The position numbers and the translations under genes were made by a program. Source: Asterochloris sp. CNOR1 (lineage: Eukaryota; Chlorophyta; Trebouxiophyceae; Trebouxiales; Trebouxiaceae). From it: DNA of 64,000 bases. Positions within the stretch are counted from its first letter, which is position 1. Each line of letters starts with the position of its first letter. The notes under the pieces are model-generated. The model was not told the DNA's origin. It made no database searches and saw only the letters and a list, made by a program, of their open reading frames with translations. The DNA is taken from assembly GCA_963969365.1 (NCBI GenBank), contig OZ017761.1, positions 62,001-126,000 of the forward strand, in the 5' to 3' direction. This document shows, in pieces, positions 11,164 to 22,800 of the stretch.

Positions 11164-11778
11164 ATGCTGCTGCCTGCAGAGCACCGGCTGCGTGGCCTGA
11201 CAGCTGCCGCCCCTCCCAAGGACCGCCCCGCCATCGACACCCCTCCACAGAGCGAGCTGCTGGGCCGCCTGCAAACCTTCCTGCCCAGCATGGCAGCTGC
11301 CAACGCTCAGCTTGAGCAGGAGGCGGCCGCTGCTCCCCAGGGAGCATTTGACATCGAGCAACTGGCTCCCGACGCCGAGCAGCACATTGCGTTTGACCTG
11401 GCCTGTGGGGTCCTCGACCTGAGGGATGAGGCTGCAGTCAGGGCTGCTGAGAGAGCCATCGCTCTGGGCTCCGTGCTGGTCGAGACACTCAGCGGAGGGT
11501 CAAGCTCCAATGAGGACACCTCCTCTGATGAGGGCAGCAGCGAGGGTGGAAGCGATGCTGCTGGCAGCGATGCTGCTGGCGCCTCAGCTCAGGAGGAGGA
11601 CAGTGGGTGTAGCACGCACAGCAGGGAGCATGCTGAGGTGCTCAGGCAGCCACAGGGTGACCAGCAGACCAGCAGCAGGCAGCAGACCAGTCCGCTGCTG
11701 GATGGGTGGCCTGGTGAACAGCAGGACAAGCGGGCTCAGAGACACCATAAGCGCCCCTTCATTGAAGTCCTGTCCTGA
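11164..11778 (+). CDS. NOPCHAP1-like (DUF4598) snoRNP assembly factor
   Basis: One open frame of 204 residues. Residues about 28-90 match the DUF4598/NOPCHAP1 family: SELLGRLQTFLPSMAAAN, GAFDIEQLAPDAEQHIAFDL and ACGVLDLRD, the expected order LLxRLxxFLPxMxxAN - FDIE - IxxDLxxGVxDL. The tail is acidic and Ser-rich (SSNEDTSSDEGSSEGGSDA) and ends in basic KRPFIEVLS. Family knowledge: the human protein (C12orf45) helps load NOP58 during box C/D snoRNP assembly with the R2TP/RUVBL machinery, so a nuclear/nucleolar role is inferred. It has no intron in a very intron-rich neighbourhood. A good acceptor (CTGCCTGCAG) sits just after the ATG, so a further 5' exon replacing the first few residues is possible. 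Confidence 0.72.
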   Translation: MLLPAEHRLRGLTAAAPPKDRPAIDTPPQSELLGRLQTFLPSMAAANAQLEQEAAAAPQGAFDIEQLAPDAEQHIAFDLACGVLDLRDEAAVRAAERAIALGSVLVETLSGGSSSNEDTSSDEGSSEGGSDAAGSDAAGASAQEEDSGCSTHSREHAEVLRQPQGDQQTSSRQQTSPLLDGWPGEQQDKRAQRHHKRPFIEVLS

Positions 11779-12284
11779 AAGGGTTTGATTCATCAATTCA
11801 CAGTTTATGAGTCTGTCTGCAGAGTTGTGAGCGAGCCAGACAACACTGAAAGTAGCATTGCATTTGCCATGAATTTACCAGTCTCTTCCTGAAAGAATAT
11901 CCAAGCAATTTCTGTCCACATTTGTGAGCAGCAGCTGAAGGCACTGAATGGCAATTGACTATGTGGCTTGCCTGCTGGCCTTGTATGTTGCATGCAACGC
12001 CCAGCAGACGACCAAGTTTCGAATTGGCCATTCAGCCTCCTTTCTTTGTGGGTGTGAGCGTCAACGAGTCACAGCATGAGGTTTGTGAGAACACCAGACT
12101 GTGTGAAATCTGTTGATTGCATCTTGGCGATGCAGGATGCACTACATTCAGGCACCTCTTTAAGTTGCCTCTTCGATCCATCTGCGCAGCAGAACAGCAT
12201 CACAGCAGTGACAAAAACAGATATCATTGAGGTCAGCCTAAAAGCCAAGTGTAACGCCACTGCCTGCAGGGGACCTGTATGCAG
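11779..12284. other. Likely 3' UTR and intergenic/intronic sequence
   Basis: No conserved coding. It is AT-richer than its surroundings, as expected of the NOPCHAP1-like 3' UTR. An open frame at 12,076-12,291 has no recognisable content. The first exon of the next gene should lie in or near here. Confidence 0.35.
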
Positions 12285-13568
12285 CCTCTGAGATCATTGG
12301 AGCGTCCAGCACAGGGAGCCCCAACCTCACGGACATCAGCCCAGATGGGCGGCCAGGCCCCACTCTGGCAGCAGCACTCATTGGCACTGTCTCCCTGTGC
12401 CGGTGTACTGCTGCAGGCTCCAAGGCTAGCAACGTGAACCTGCCCCTGGCCAACGTCACACAGAGGCTAGTGTTGGGGCCTGCGGACTCTGCCTTCCAGA
12501 ATAGTGTTGTACAGCCAACTGGCAGGTGAGGCGCTGTGCACACGATGGCTGATGGGCCCACTGAAGCAGCTGAGCAGTAGGAGTGTGGCGCACACTTGTG
12601 TGGCACAGACCTCCCTGGGTAGTGTGTTACAGGCCATAGTCGGATGATACTGTTGCACACACGACGGCCAATTGCGGGTAGAGACTTTTGTGTGGGGCAT
12701 TCCTGCCTCTCTGGGTGGAAGCGCTCTGCACACAAAGCATTGAGGCTGTCGCAGTTGGCTGGAGGTGCAGCTTTGACTTGCCTGCAAGCTACTGGACTAC
12801 TGCAGGGTGGCCGGGAGGGCTATGCAGCATCACATTTTGGGCAGAAAGGAGCTGGGCCTGTGCGCTGAAGCAGACTGAGCAAGGCTTGGCAACTTGTCAT
12901 AGGCGTTTGAATTTTGATTGATGCTGTCCAAAGCTGGCACATGGCAACACGTCCTGTTCTGGCAGCCAAGAAAACATTCAGTAGTTCTGCTGTGCCCTGC
13001 AGCGTGCCTATGGACTCCAGTCAGGCGGCTGTGCTCAGCCTGAAGAATCCTATGCAGTTGGAGTCGCCCCAGCTTAACCCTGCCCTACCGAACTCTGCTG
13101 CCTCCAGTGGGTACACAGCCATTTCTCAGGTGAGATAGTGTGCTGCCCCACATCTCTGGGTCCCTGCAACTGCATTGATTGAAGATGTCATCCCCCTCAG
13201 AGCATCCGCTGAAATATTTGTCACCACTTGCCACTGTTGCGTCCCCTTGAGCTGCAAGTGTTCTTGAGTAGCAAGACGAGGGGCAAGTAAAGGGAGGCCG
13301 CAGACATCACAGCAGACTTGGTCCACAGTTCAGCTGCCTTACCATTCAGGGCAACTCCAGCGCCTGTTTGCCACAATCTGCCAGCCCATTGTAGGCCACA
13401 AAACAATCCAGCTGGTTGTAGTAAATGCATGTTGCCCCTTTGCTGCAGGTAGGTCTCAGACAGCATCCTGGAGGAGGTACATTATTCAAATGCACCCTAG
13501 TTCAAGCTCAGCAGGCTGGACAGCAGACCCAGAAGCAGGCACTCAGCACAAGCGCAACAGGCAAGTGA
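12285..13568 (+). CDS. Unrecognised Ser/Asn-rich protein, 3' three exons
   Basis: Three exons join in phase: 12,285-12,525 (after TATGCAG, ends before GTGAGG), 12,934-13,129 (ends before GTGAGA) and 13,515-13,568 with TGA. The peptide reads SEIIGASSTGSPNLTDISPD, then LANVTQRLVLGPADSAF, then TFSSSAVPCSVPMDSSQ, and ends in GQQTQKQALSTSATGK. No domain is recognised. It has two N-x-T sequons. Exon 1 needs one more base from an upstream exon that I cannot place, so the start is missing. The second acceptor (TCCAAAG) was chosen by phase; TTCTGGCAG at about 12,969 is an alternative. The gene is convergent with the beta-helix gene, 156 bases away. Confidence 0.42.
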
Positions 13569-13724
13569 CTCATCTATGTCGGCAGCCCCGTCCTGGAGCA
13601 GCCCTGTATGATCCCTCATAGTATCCTTTTGGCAGGCTGAAACGCAGCATAACCCATGCATTCATCAGGAACAAGTGCAAGCTTGCAAGGAAACTCAATC
13701 GGCAGTTCGCAATGCTGAGGTGCT

Positions 13725-16700
13725 TCACATGGGGTAAAACTTGTTATGCCCATCCTGGTCTTGGAACTGGTTCTGGCACTGTGCAAAGTTGTTCCCACAT
13801 GTAACGTTGTTTGTTGAGCCCTGCTGGCAGATGACTGCATCTGTGCAGATACCGAACACATTGCCCTGTAAGACACCAGAAAAGGTCATCTTTGAGTTGA
13901 GCAGGCAGACAGGCAGGGCCCCAAGCTTTGCTTTCAATGTGCATTGTGAATTACAGTATGTTGACAGGAGACAGGATGCAGCAGGCCTGCAACACAAAAG
14001 ACAGGCAACAGAGGTCCCACCTGAACAATATTCTGTGTGGCGCCCCCTTGGAAGACAACTGCGTGGAAGCAGCAGCTCTGATCAGGGCAGGTGGTCACGA
14101 AAACGTTGTTGGCTGCAGGCAGGCACAGGCAGGTGGTCACAGGGACATTGTGTCACACAAAATAATTTAAGCTGCAGGCAGGCACAGGCAGGTGGTCCCA
14201 AACACGTTGTTGGCTGCAGGAAGGCACAGGCAGGTGATCGCAGACATATTGTGGGTCTCAGGCAGGCACAGGTAGGTGGTCACAGGAGCACTGTGTCACA
14301 ATAATGGTGTTGACTGCAGGCAGGCACAAACAGGGGTCAACATATGTTATGTATGCATGCGCTTGTGGCTCCCAAAGCTCTCAGCTTGACCAGCACCCCA
14401 CAGGCAGGACTGGGAAAACATATTGCTGCTGGGAGAGAAATACATAAAGTGAAGTCAGCGGTTGAATAGGTGGTCCCATGTATGTATATACACACAGTGG
14501 TGGCTGCTGTCTTGCATAAGCTCAGCAAGGTCACCCAGCCTATCGGCAGGGGTTCGGCTTGGCACCCTCTAAAACACAGTCCTCAGGCAAACTGAGAGAC
14601 TGCAGGTGACCCACCAATCACGTTCCAGGCTGAGCTGCCGCTCAACTGGATGCCCACGCCACTGCAGGAGCTGCCGATCTCCTTGTACTGCAGCGCACAG
14701 GGGCCAAGCTGGCCTCAGGCACTGCCTGGAGCTTGGACAAAGGTACCCATTCCAGACAGCCATTCCAGACAGCATCTGGCTGCAGATGCACCACCTTGGC
14801 CAGCAGAACAGCATGTATGTCAAGTGAAGACCACGCTTGGCTGCAGAAGCGCTGAGATTAGCAAGAGGCTGCCATGACTTGCATGCTGAAAGTCATTATG
14901 TTGACGTCTGCAGCATGCTGAGCGCCAACAGACATGACCTAAGCTCACCAGCAGGTTTCCCACTATGGAGCTCTGGTTCATGTTCCTGCACGCAGCAACA
15001 GATGTTGCCATCAAGAATGAGCCAGATGAAATGTATTTGTCAAGGATGTGTGGTGACCAGGTCGCCAGCAAAAGAAGTTGGTGCACTTCTTTGGGTTTCT
15101 GGGTTTGGACGCGCTTGGCTCGAATAGCAATGCACACCTTGGGTGGGGGACACTGGCCGCAGGTGCTCTGAAGATGCATGACAGACACCTCGGACACAGG
15201 ATAGTTGGCCACAAGAAAGTGTTGGACGTTGCAGCTTTGCAGGGGATGTCAGAGCAGCATGCAGCTTGGGGTGAGGTGGTCAGAACCAGCGGGGCAGCTC
15301 AAGATGCCAACGCAGTGACTAAAGCTGCTTGTGGGACATGCCACAGAGGCCGCTACACGTTGGAAGGTGCCAGCCATACCTGAAGCATGGAGGGAGCAAA
15401 CAGCCGCCAGGAAGACAGACAGGGCTCACTTGCAGTTTATGTTGGCGATGCGTGCGTTTATGTGGTTGTTCACCAGGCTCAGCTGCAGGCCGCTTTCTTG
15501 GCAGGTGATGCCGTTGTTCACTGCAGCAAGGGAACGTGCGCAGCCGGGGAACATGCGCAGCCCTGGGGCTCACATGGGGGAAGCAGAGGGGCATACACGT
15601 AAACCGTGCAACCTTCATGGTGTGCACCTTGGGCAGGGCCCCTGACATAGGTCGTGCATAGGTGGAGAACTGCAGCAGGCTGAGCTGTGCTGCCTCTCTG
15701 GCACACACACAGCATACAGGAACCGCAGGATGCTGCCACAGGCGCTTTCAGCGCATGCCAACAAGAGGACGTCTCAGACCCACCTGCCACAAAATCGCAT
15801 TGGGTGACTTTCATGCCCTCCAAGGCATTGACAATCATGATTGCTGCAGGCAAGGGGGGTTCCCTGTCAAAAACGCTCTGCCGCGACGTGCATGCATGGC
15901 GACATCAGGGCTGACTGCCAAGATGAGCTGCCAGGGGCCTGCCTGGCTGAGTCTGGTGTGCCTGCATGCTGCATGTTTCTCAGCGCAGGGGCCAGCTTCT
16001 GGGATGCACAGCCTCAGCTGAGTGAGCAGAAGAACAATCTGCCAGTCACTGGGTCTGCAAGGACTGTAACGGGCTCTTCTGGGCTCCTAGGCTGGCACAA
16101 GCATGACAGTTTGAAGCAAACCGCAGCTGTCAGCGTTCCCCAGAATCGCGGTTAGCCCAGAACTGCTGTTAGCTGTCCATACCTGTTCAGGTCCTACAGG
16201 CTGCTTTGCCTGGCAACCTCAGTGTATTTCTGTGATACATCTGTGTGCAGGTAGAAGCCCCAGCAGTGGCTGCTGATGGCACCCCTGCCAAGACCACACA
16301 GGCTGCTTTGCCGCTGACCTGCACATTGACCATCGTCCCTGAGGGCTCACCTGTGTCCAGGTAGAAGCCCCAGCACTGGCTTATCTGGATCTCCACATGC
16401 CCACGACCGCCCTCAAAGAGGAGGCCGTAGGGGGACACCTGCCCTTGGGAGCAGCCCACTATATGTACGTTGCTGATGACCGTGTGCAGCACGCAGCGCA
16501 TTCTCACGCCTGCAGCTCGGGAGGCAGAAGTCGGGTGCCTGCCAATGGGAGCAGGTCACGATGTGCGCATTGCTGATGGCCGCGTGCAACATGCAGCTGT
16601 TTTTGTGCACGCATGCAGCCTCTAGATGAATGAGTCAGCACAATGAGCACAAACACTGATGACCCTGTGTGACGCGTAGCACATGTTCAGGCCTGCCAGC

Positions 16701-18298
16701 AGCCCGTACATCTGGGCTGTTTGATAGGCAGGCAACCTTTCTGTTCATACATTTCTGGTTTTCTAGTTTTGCCATTCTCACCTGCCCACCATCCCTGGCA
16801 GGTGTCGTCCTGGCCCCTGATCTCCAGGTTGTCCAGAAACAGGCGCGGCGCAGTCTGCAAGCAGGGCAGCTTCTCAATCTCAGGCAATGCTGTCAGATGA
16901 TTTCAGTTGCCGCCACAGGCAAGCTGACAGTTCAACGAGTGTGCAGCCGTCTGTTTCTGCACAAGCATCCCTCCGCCAAGTGGCATCGTGCACCATGCAT
17001 GGCAAGTGGTGCACAAGGCTGGTTTGGCTGAGGGCAGGTTGCCAGGAGGTGCATTGACTTTGGCGCTGCACCTCTTGACAATCGCCAACTGGTAGGCCAG
17101 AGCCATCGTTGACACACACTGCCTCCCTGCCAGATCCAGAAACCCCCGGCAGGCTAAAAGCTTGTTGCTGACAATGCCTGCAGCCTCAGGCGCCAGCTGT
17201 TCCTCCAATCAGTGCCACCCTAAGCTGCCAATCCAAACGCTCCTCTGGTGTCACCCTTGTGCCTCAAGCTGTCCACTTTTGGCCCATCCCACCCGTTGGC
17301 AACGGCACCAGCAGCCTCATGTGCCTCCTGCAGAATGACACCTTACTGCTGCATGGCCACATCAGGTCTCCACGTGCCACCACATAAGGTACTCCTGTTC
17401 CTCCAATGGCAATGTAACTGACCTACCCACTCTGTTGGCAATGACCCCTGCAGCCTCAGGTGCCTTCTTCAGACTGACACCTCGCTGCTGCATGACCAGA
17501 TTAGCTTCCTGCCTGCCACTGCACCCCTACCCCTGCGCTTCAGATGCCCGGTGGCTCCAATGCCTGGATGGTGAACTCTAGACCCACCCACCCTATTGGC
17601 GATGACCCCTGCAGCCTCAGGTGCTTGCTGGCCCTCCACATCCACTGTGACTGCTGTGCCGTCGTCACGCTTGTATGTGTACAGCGACAGGTGTTGCACG
17701 CGCGTGAAGTCAGTCTGGCGTCCCTGCCTCACCCCCTGCAGAGCATGCAATGCATCCTGGCCACAGCACCAGGTGCAATCAGCTGGGGATGCTTGCAGAA
17801 GGCTGGGCTGCTGCATAACCTGCTGGGCAGGTTCAGTGTCGTTGAGGTTGTGTAACATTTTCATGTTTTTTGGAAAGGTGCTGCACGCGCCTGCAGTCAG
17901 TCTGGCGTCCCTGTCTCACACACCCTGCAGGCATGATGACGTGCAAGTGCTAGTTGGCACAGAAGCAGAGAGCTGGACACCCAGAAGAACGGTCGGCAGG
18001 CCGGCTGTGGCTGCTTTGGGCTGCTTGACGCCCTGCCGGGGAGGGTCGGTGTTGGCCAGTTGCCCTCTTCCTGTCCAGCAAGGGCCAATGCAGCTACGGG
18101 CGAGCCTTGCCTGCGTGATGAGCAGCCCTGAGGAGCCTGCATCCTCAGTCCAGGCGAGAATGGACACTCCAATGCCCTCCCCACGGATGGTGATGGGCTG
18201 GTCTGCAATGTGCACTGCCTCCCTCAGCAGGTAGGTCCCGGGGGGAACATACAGCACGCCGCCGGACCTGGGAAGGCGGCTCACTGCCTCTCGGAAGG
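13725..18298 (-). CDS. Right-handed beta-helix, pectate-lyase-like protein, 5' end missing
   Basis: Ten exons agree in phase: 18,298-18,111, 17,735-17,592, 16,854-16,782, 16,509-16,351, 15,843-15,784, 15,520-15,430, 14,985-14,949, 14,687-14,615, 14,112-14,021 and 13,865-13,725 (about 350 residues). The first visible exon has the Pectate_lyase_3-type opening FREAVSRLPRSGGVLYVPPG with TYLL and ITIRGEGIGVSIL. Later exons carry short beta-helix rungs: VISNVHIVGC, GGRGHVEIQISQCWGFYL, AIMIVNALEGMKVTQCDF, NNHINARIANINC and NMNQSSIVGNLL. The tail is Asn/Cys-rich (CGNNFAQCQNQFQDQDGH). Substrate is unknown; a polysaccharide of the wall or matrix is inferred from the fold. The first intron uses a GC donor (ITQ, then GCAAGG at 18,110). 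A first exon with a signal peptide is expected upstream of 18,300 but was not found. Introns are full of copies of exon borders. Confidence 0.7.
14113..14335. repeat. Tandem copies beside a splice acceptor, units of about 45-60 bases
   Basis: Five or six blocks of CTGCAGGCAGGCACAGGCAG(G)TGGTC type follow the beta-helix exon at 14,112-14,021. Several include the first codons of that exon (minus-strand AACAACGT and TGTGACCACC). They are therefore derived from the acceptor and the exon start. Confidence 0.7.
17180..17592. repeat. Degenerate copies of a beta-helix exon end and its donor
   Basis: On the minus strand the exon end CCTGAGGCTGCAGGGGTCAT plus CGCCAATAGGGTGGGT (to 17,585) recurs near 17,455-17,425 (GCTGCAGGGGTCATTGCCAA plus CAGAGTGGGT). 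More degraded copies lie near 17,318-17,285 and 17,188-17,155. Unit about 130-150 bases. Confidence 0.65.
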
Positions 18299-18389
18299 CT
18301 GCAGTGCAGAGGGACAACTGCAATCAGATGCACCAAGAGCCCATGTAGGGGTGTGTGGGTGATGCAGACGGGGGCTGGGGGTCACTGGG

Positions 18390-18900
18390 ACAGAGAGATG
18401 ACTGGCTCTCTGAAGGCTGCAGGGCAGAGGAACACCAGCAATCAGATGCAGCAAAAGCCCATATAGGGTATAGGTGATGTCAGATGGAGCTTGTGTCACA
18501 GGGCCAGACAGGTCAGTGCCTCTCTGTGGGCAGGGCAGCACCAACATCTTGAAAGGTGCCTTGTTGAGGGATTTGCCTGGGACAGACAGCGCGTCATTGG
18601 GTTTTGGCAGGCGGCCGAGTGCCTCTCTGCGGGCTGCATGGCAAAGGCGGACTGTGCTTCGCATTCTCAGGTGCACACAGCACGCCGCTAGATTTGACAG
18701 ACGACTGACCGCCTCTCTGAAGGCTGCAGGTCAGAGGGGCAGCAGCGCTTGGCATGTGTGACTGGCCATTGCTGGTGCGACGGGTCTCTGCAATCTGCAG
18801 ACGAGCAGCTGAAGTCGGTGGCTGCCTGTTCTGGGAATGCACAGGCACACACAGCACAGCACCAGACTTGGGCGGATGTCTATGAAGGCTGCAGGGTATG
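18390..18900. repeat. Tandem copies of the first visible beta-helix exon start
   Basis: On the minus strand the real acceptor and exon start CTGCAGCCTTCCGAGAGGCA (18,304-18,285) recurs upstream near 18,423 (CTGCAGCCTTCAGAGAGCCA), 18,640 (CATGCAGCCCGCAGAGAGGC), 18,727 (CTGCAGCCTTCAGAGAGGCG) and 18,893 (CTGCAGCCTTCATAGACATC). The 18,727 copy extends about 45 bases into exon-like sequence (GGCGTGCTGTGTG versus GGCGTGCTGTATG). Confidence 0.75.
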
Positions 18901-19841
18901 GCAGGTAGTCATACAGGCATTTTGCGGTGCCGCATGCATGCTGTGCTGACAATCTGTGTGAGTCTGCCTCATGAGAGAGCAGGATGGCCTGGAGCCGAGC
19001 TGCTTTGCTGTTCAGCCATTTCGTTGCTCTGGGCTGCCCAGCATGCAGCATGACTGATCTATCGGTCAGTCAGTAGACCTGCAGCTTGCAGGCTTGATCA
19101 GCCTGGAGCATGCTGCCTCATGGTGCATCTTGACAGGCACGGCATTGCACAATGCATTGCCTGAGGGATGCATGGCTTCGCCACATCCTCACCTTCAGTG
19201 TCATCTGCAGATCCATCACCTGCAGCTCCATGCTCCCGCACGTCCAATACTCCCCAAGGCATTGCTGGAGCAGAATTGCAATTGTTAGGTCACATGGGAA
19301 CCAGTGCATGTGCATTCGTCATCCAGCATCTTCCTGCTCTCAGGCTGATCGAGTAGTTCTTATTGAGCCTTAAGCCCCACGGGATCGAGCCCCTCGGGCC
19401 AAGTACAACTCAGGACTCTTACAAGATTCCATATCATCACGAGTTTGGGATTATCATCAACTTGCACTGGGAGTATGCGCAGGCATTCCAGGGCATGATC
19501 AAATGAATTTTGTGCTAGCATGGGTAGGTGGGAACTGAAGGCAATTCTGTCTACAGTCCTGGGAAAGGGGACAATCATCACTGACAGATTGGGGTGAGGC
19601 TGAGGCAGGTCCCTGAGCCACAGCAGAACGCCACGAGAAAGTCTGGGCGAGGCTCAAGCAGGCCACTGTAATGATGGACAGATGTGCAGATCACATCACG
19701 TCTCAAGGCCCTGAAGGTCAACGTGCGGCTGTAGTGCGATTGCTGCCGTCATATCGTGACTGCTCACGCCAAACGCAGAGGCAGCTTGCTGCTGCCTGAA
19801 GGCTGGCAGGCAGAGCCGGCTCTGCCTGATGGGTGTGCTGC
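18901..19841. other. No gene recognised
   Basis: No conserved protein on either strand. It should contain the 5' exon(s) of the beta-helix gene and the 3' flank of the GH43 gene. Confidence 0.3.
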
Positions 19842-22800
19842 TCAGGAGAAAGGCAGTGGCAGGTCGCTGCCCCAGGTGGCCTTGGCTGCTGGGGTGCCAT
19901 CTTTCTGCCAGATGATGGGGGTCACACAGCACGCCCGGAAGGTGTGCTCAGGGTTCCAGCTGTGGTAAACCAGGAAGTCCTGCAGGCAGGAGATTGTTTG
20001 AAGAGAATGCCCTCAAAGAGAAGACCCACAGTGCTCCACATGTGCTGCACATGTAAACACTGCAGGCCTGGATATGTGATTGTGAGCGAGATGCACACTG
20101 CTGGCTCCGGTGCTGCAGCTGTGGTGCACGAGCCAGTCCTGCAGGCAGGGGTTCTGAGGTTCTGTGCACCACAGCTCGAACTCCGAGCATGCTGATTCCC
20201 TTAAAGCCAGCTGTAGGTACAATGCTCAAGGTGCTCGGTGTTTCAGCTGTTCTGCACATACAGGTCCTGCAGACAGGGTGCTGGAAGAAGGGAACATTCT
20301 GAATCAAGCAGAACGCTGCAAACAACAACACGTGCTACGCGGAATTCATGCCTTACACTCCCAGAGTGACGGGCATCTCTCGACGCTAGCTGTCACATAG
20401 CATGCGGGACGTGGGTTGCATGCTACCCAGCAGGCGGCTATGCAGTCAGTGAGATGACAACAGGCCAGGCTGCAAACTTTTGCGCTGCCACAGCCTGAAG
20501 CGCCACGCCGCAGGCAATGCTGCCCGCGACAACAGGAAGACCCTGCATTGTCCCTCGCCACATCCAGCTGGCTGTGCGCAGCATTGAGGAGCTTGCTGAG
20601 CCAGCTGCGGGAACTTGGAAAATCCAACTGTGGCCCCATGGCCACCCCAAGAAGCAGGAGCAGCTTCATTTCAGACATGTCGTTGGGACTAAGACATTCA
20701 TTCTGGGCCGAGCGAAGTCAAGCCTCACATCGCCATGTTGCTGCTTCTTTACACGGCCAGGGGAGCACAGTTGAGACCCTCAAGCCTTTTATGCACATGC
20801 AGCACGACGGGCTCTGACCTGGTTCATAGGTCCCCCAGAGGCAATGGAGCAGGCACCCGGCCCCACCACCTGCCCAGCGCTGCTGACCAGCGGCATCGCG
20901 CTCTTCCTGTAGGGTCCTGCAGCACAGCTGTCCTGATCAGAACATGTATGTCACATTCTGCTCATCTGCTGCAGCCTGTCAGGGCCTGCAGGGCAGTGGC
21001 TCAAACATCTCACTCCCCTCTTCATGTGCAGCACATTCTGCTGATCCTCTGCAGCCTGTCAGGGCCTTGGGCGATGGCTTGACATCAGCACGGCTGATGC
21101 TCTCTGGCCTGCGCCTTACTGCCACATATTGGCAATCTGCTGCTCACACACCTGCACATTCCTGCAGCTCAATGTCTCGTCAATCATACTTCATCCCCTC
21201 CAACAGCACAGCACTGTTCTCATCCCTTGCAGATAGGCTTTCATTGCGATTACAAAGTGCGCATGCAGTGCTCCAGATGCTGCCAGCTCTAAGTCAAACT
21301 GATATGCTCAAGGCTCGCAAGGACAAGGCAGAGGGTGCACTGCTTGCAGCTGTAGCTGTGACCCACCTATGACTTCTGTGGCGGTGGCGTAGCCAATGCA
21401 GTACTCGGCCGATGCAAACCCATTGGCGCTGTAGAACAGGTGGTACCGCCCGCCGCGCTTGACCAGACAGGGTGCCTGTAGCAGGAAGGCAGTGCGATTG
21501 GATGGGCAGTAATCTCATTTGTGCCAGCTCACTGTCCGTCCAGGCAGTGAGGCTACAGTTGCACATGTCAGTGCCTGGAACAGCTGGTGCAGCCCACCAC
21601 GCTTGACCAGGCGGCGGACATGCAACAGCATGCAGCAAGCGTGACTTTTTTTGGCATTGCAAGTCAAAGCCACAAATGCAGCTGCTTTCAGGTGCCACAG
21701 TCTGACATTTGACCAGACAGGGGCCCTGGAGCAGTGCAGAAGTGCCCAGCTTGTTGCAAGCTGGCTTGAATGACTGACTGGTGAGGGCTTGCCATGTCAC
21801 AATGTTACAGCAACTCTGCATAGTCAGGGCAGCTGGTGCCTGATGTGTCAGTTCAGTGGCAGCAGCTCACAGTCTTGAGCAGAACTCTCATCCAGTTGTT
21901 GCACCTTGGCCATTTGCAGAGGTCGGCCACACTCTTCACGCTGCACAGAGGGCTCCCTCACGTGCACCCTCAGCTGGGGCCCTCAAAGAGTAGGTCACGG
22001 CAGATCAGCTGCACTCTCCGCATTGCAGGCTTCCCTGAACCATCTAGCACATCACAGGGATGCAGCACCAGCAGCCCTGCTGGGCTTTCTTGGAGCTTTC
22101 CTCCCAGTGATATGCAAACCTGCCGTCCCTACAGCAGCACTGCACCATTGAGCTCACTGAATCCCCTGCATGCACCCAATGGTAGCACAGCACTTACAAC
22201 TGTCTGGCAGCACAGCCGTAACTGGTGCCGCACCTCAATGACAGTCCCTTCCCAAGGCAAATCGTTGCGGATGAGCAGCTTCTCAGGCCCCTTGAAGTGC
22301 AGCCCGTCCGACTGCAAGCGTCGGATGTGCAGCCAGCAGGTGCGCCCCACCGCATTGCCATCGTTCTTGTAAAGAAGCCTGCAGCAGCGCAGAACAAGAG
22401 CTGGGGGAACGGGACATCGTGCAGCCGGCAGCAGATTGATTCCCGGCACCAAGGAGCACAGGCGGGTTGAGGAAGTTGCTGGCCTCCAAGAGACATGCTA
22501 CAACACATGGCACTGCAGAGCTCAAAGCCCGCAACGCAATGCCTGCTGATTACCTCTGCAAACAAACGCCAGCTGTGGACCTTACTTCTGTGCAGCGGCC
22601 TGTGGCGGCCTCACTCAGGTGTCCCATAGTGGCCTGAGCACATGCAAGCTCGCAGCACGAGTAGTCCATGCCTGCTCAGCATCTTGGTCTGGATGCCTCG
22701 GTGGGGCAGCCCAGCCGGTGGCGCTTTGCATGCATCACCCCTGTCGAGCTCAGCTTCACTACGCAAAGTCTGCCAGCACAGGGTGTGTGCAAGGCAGCTC

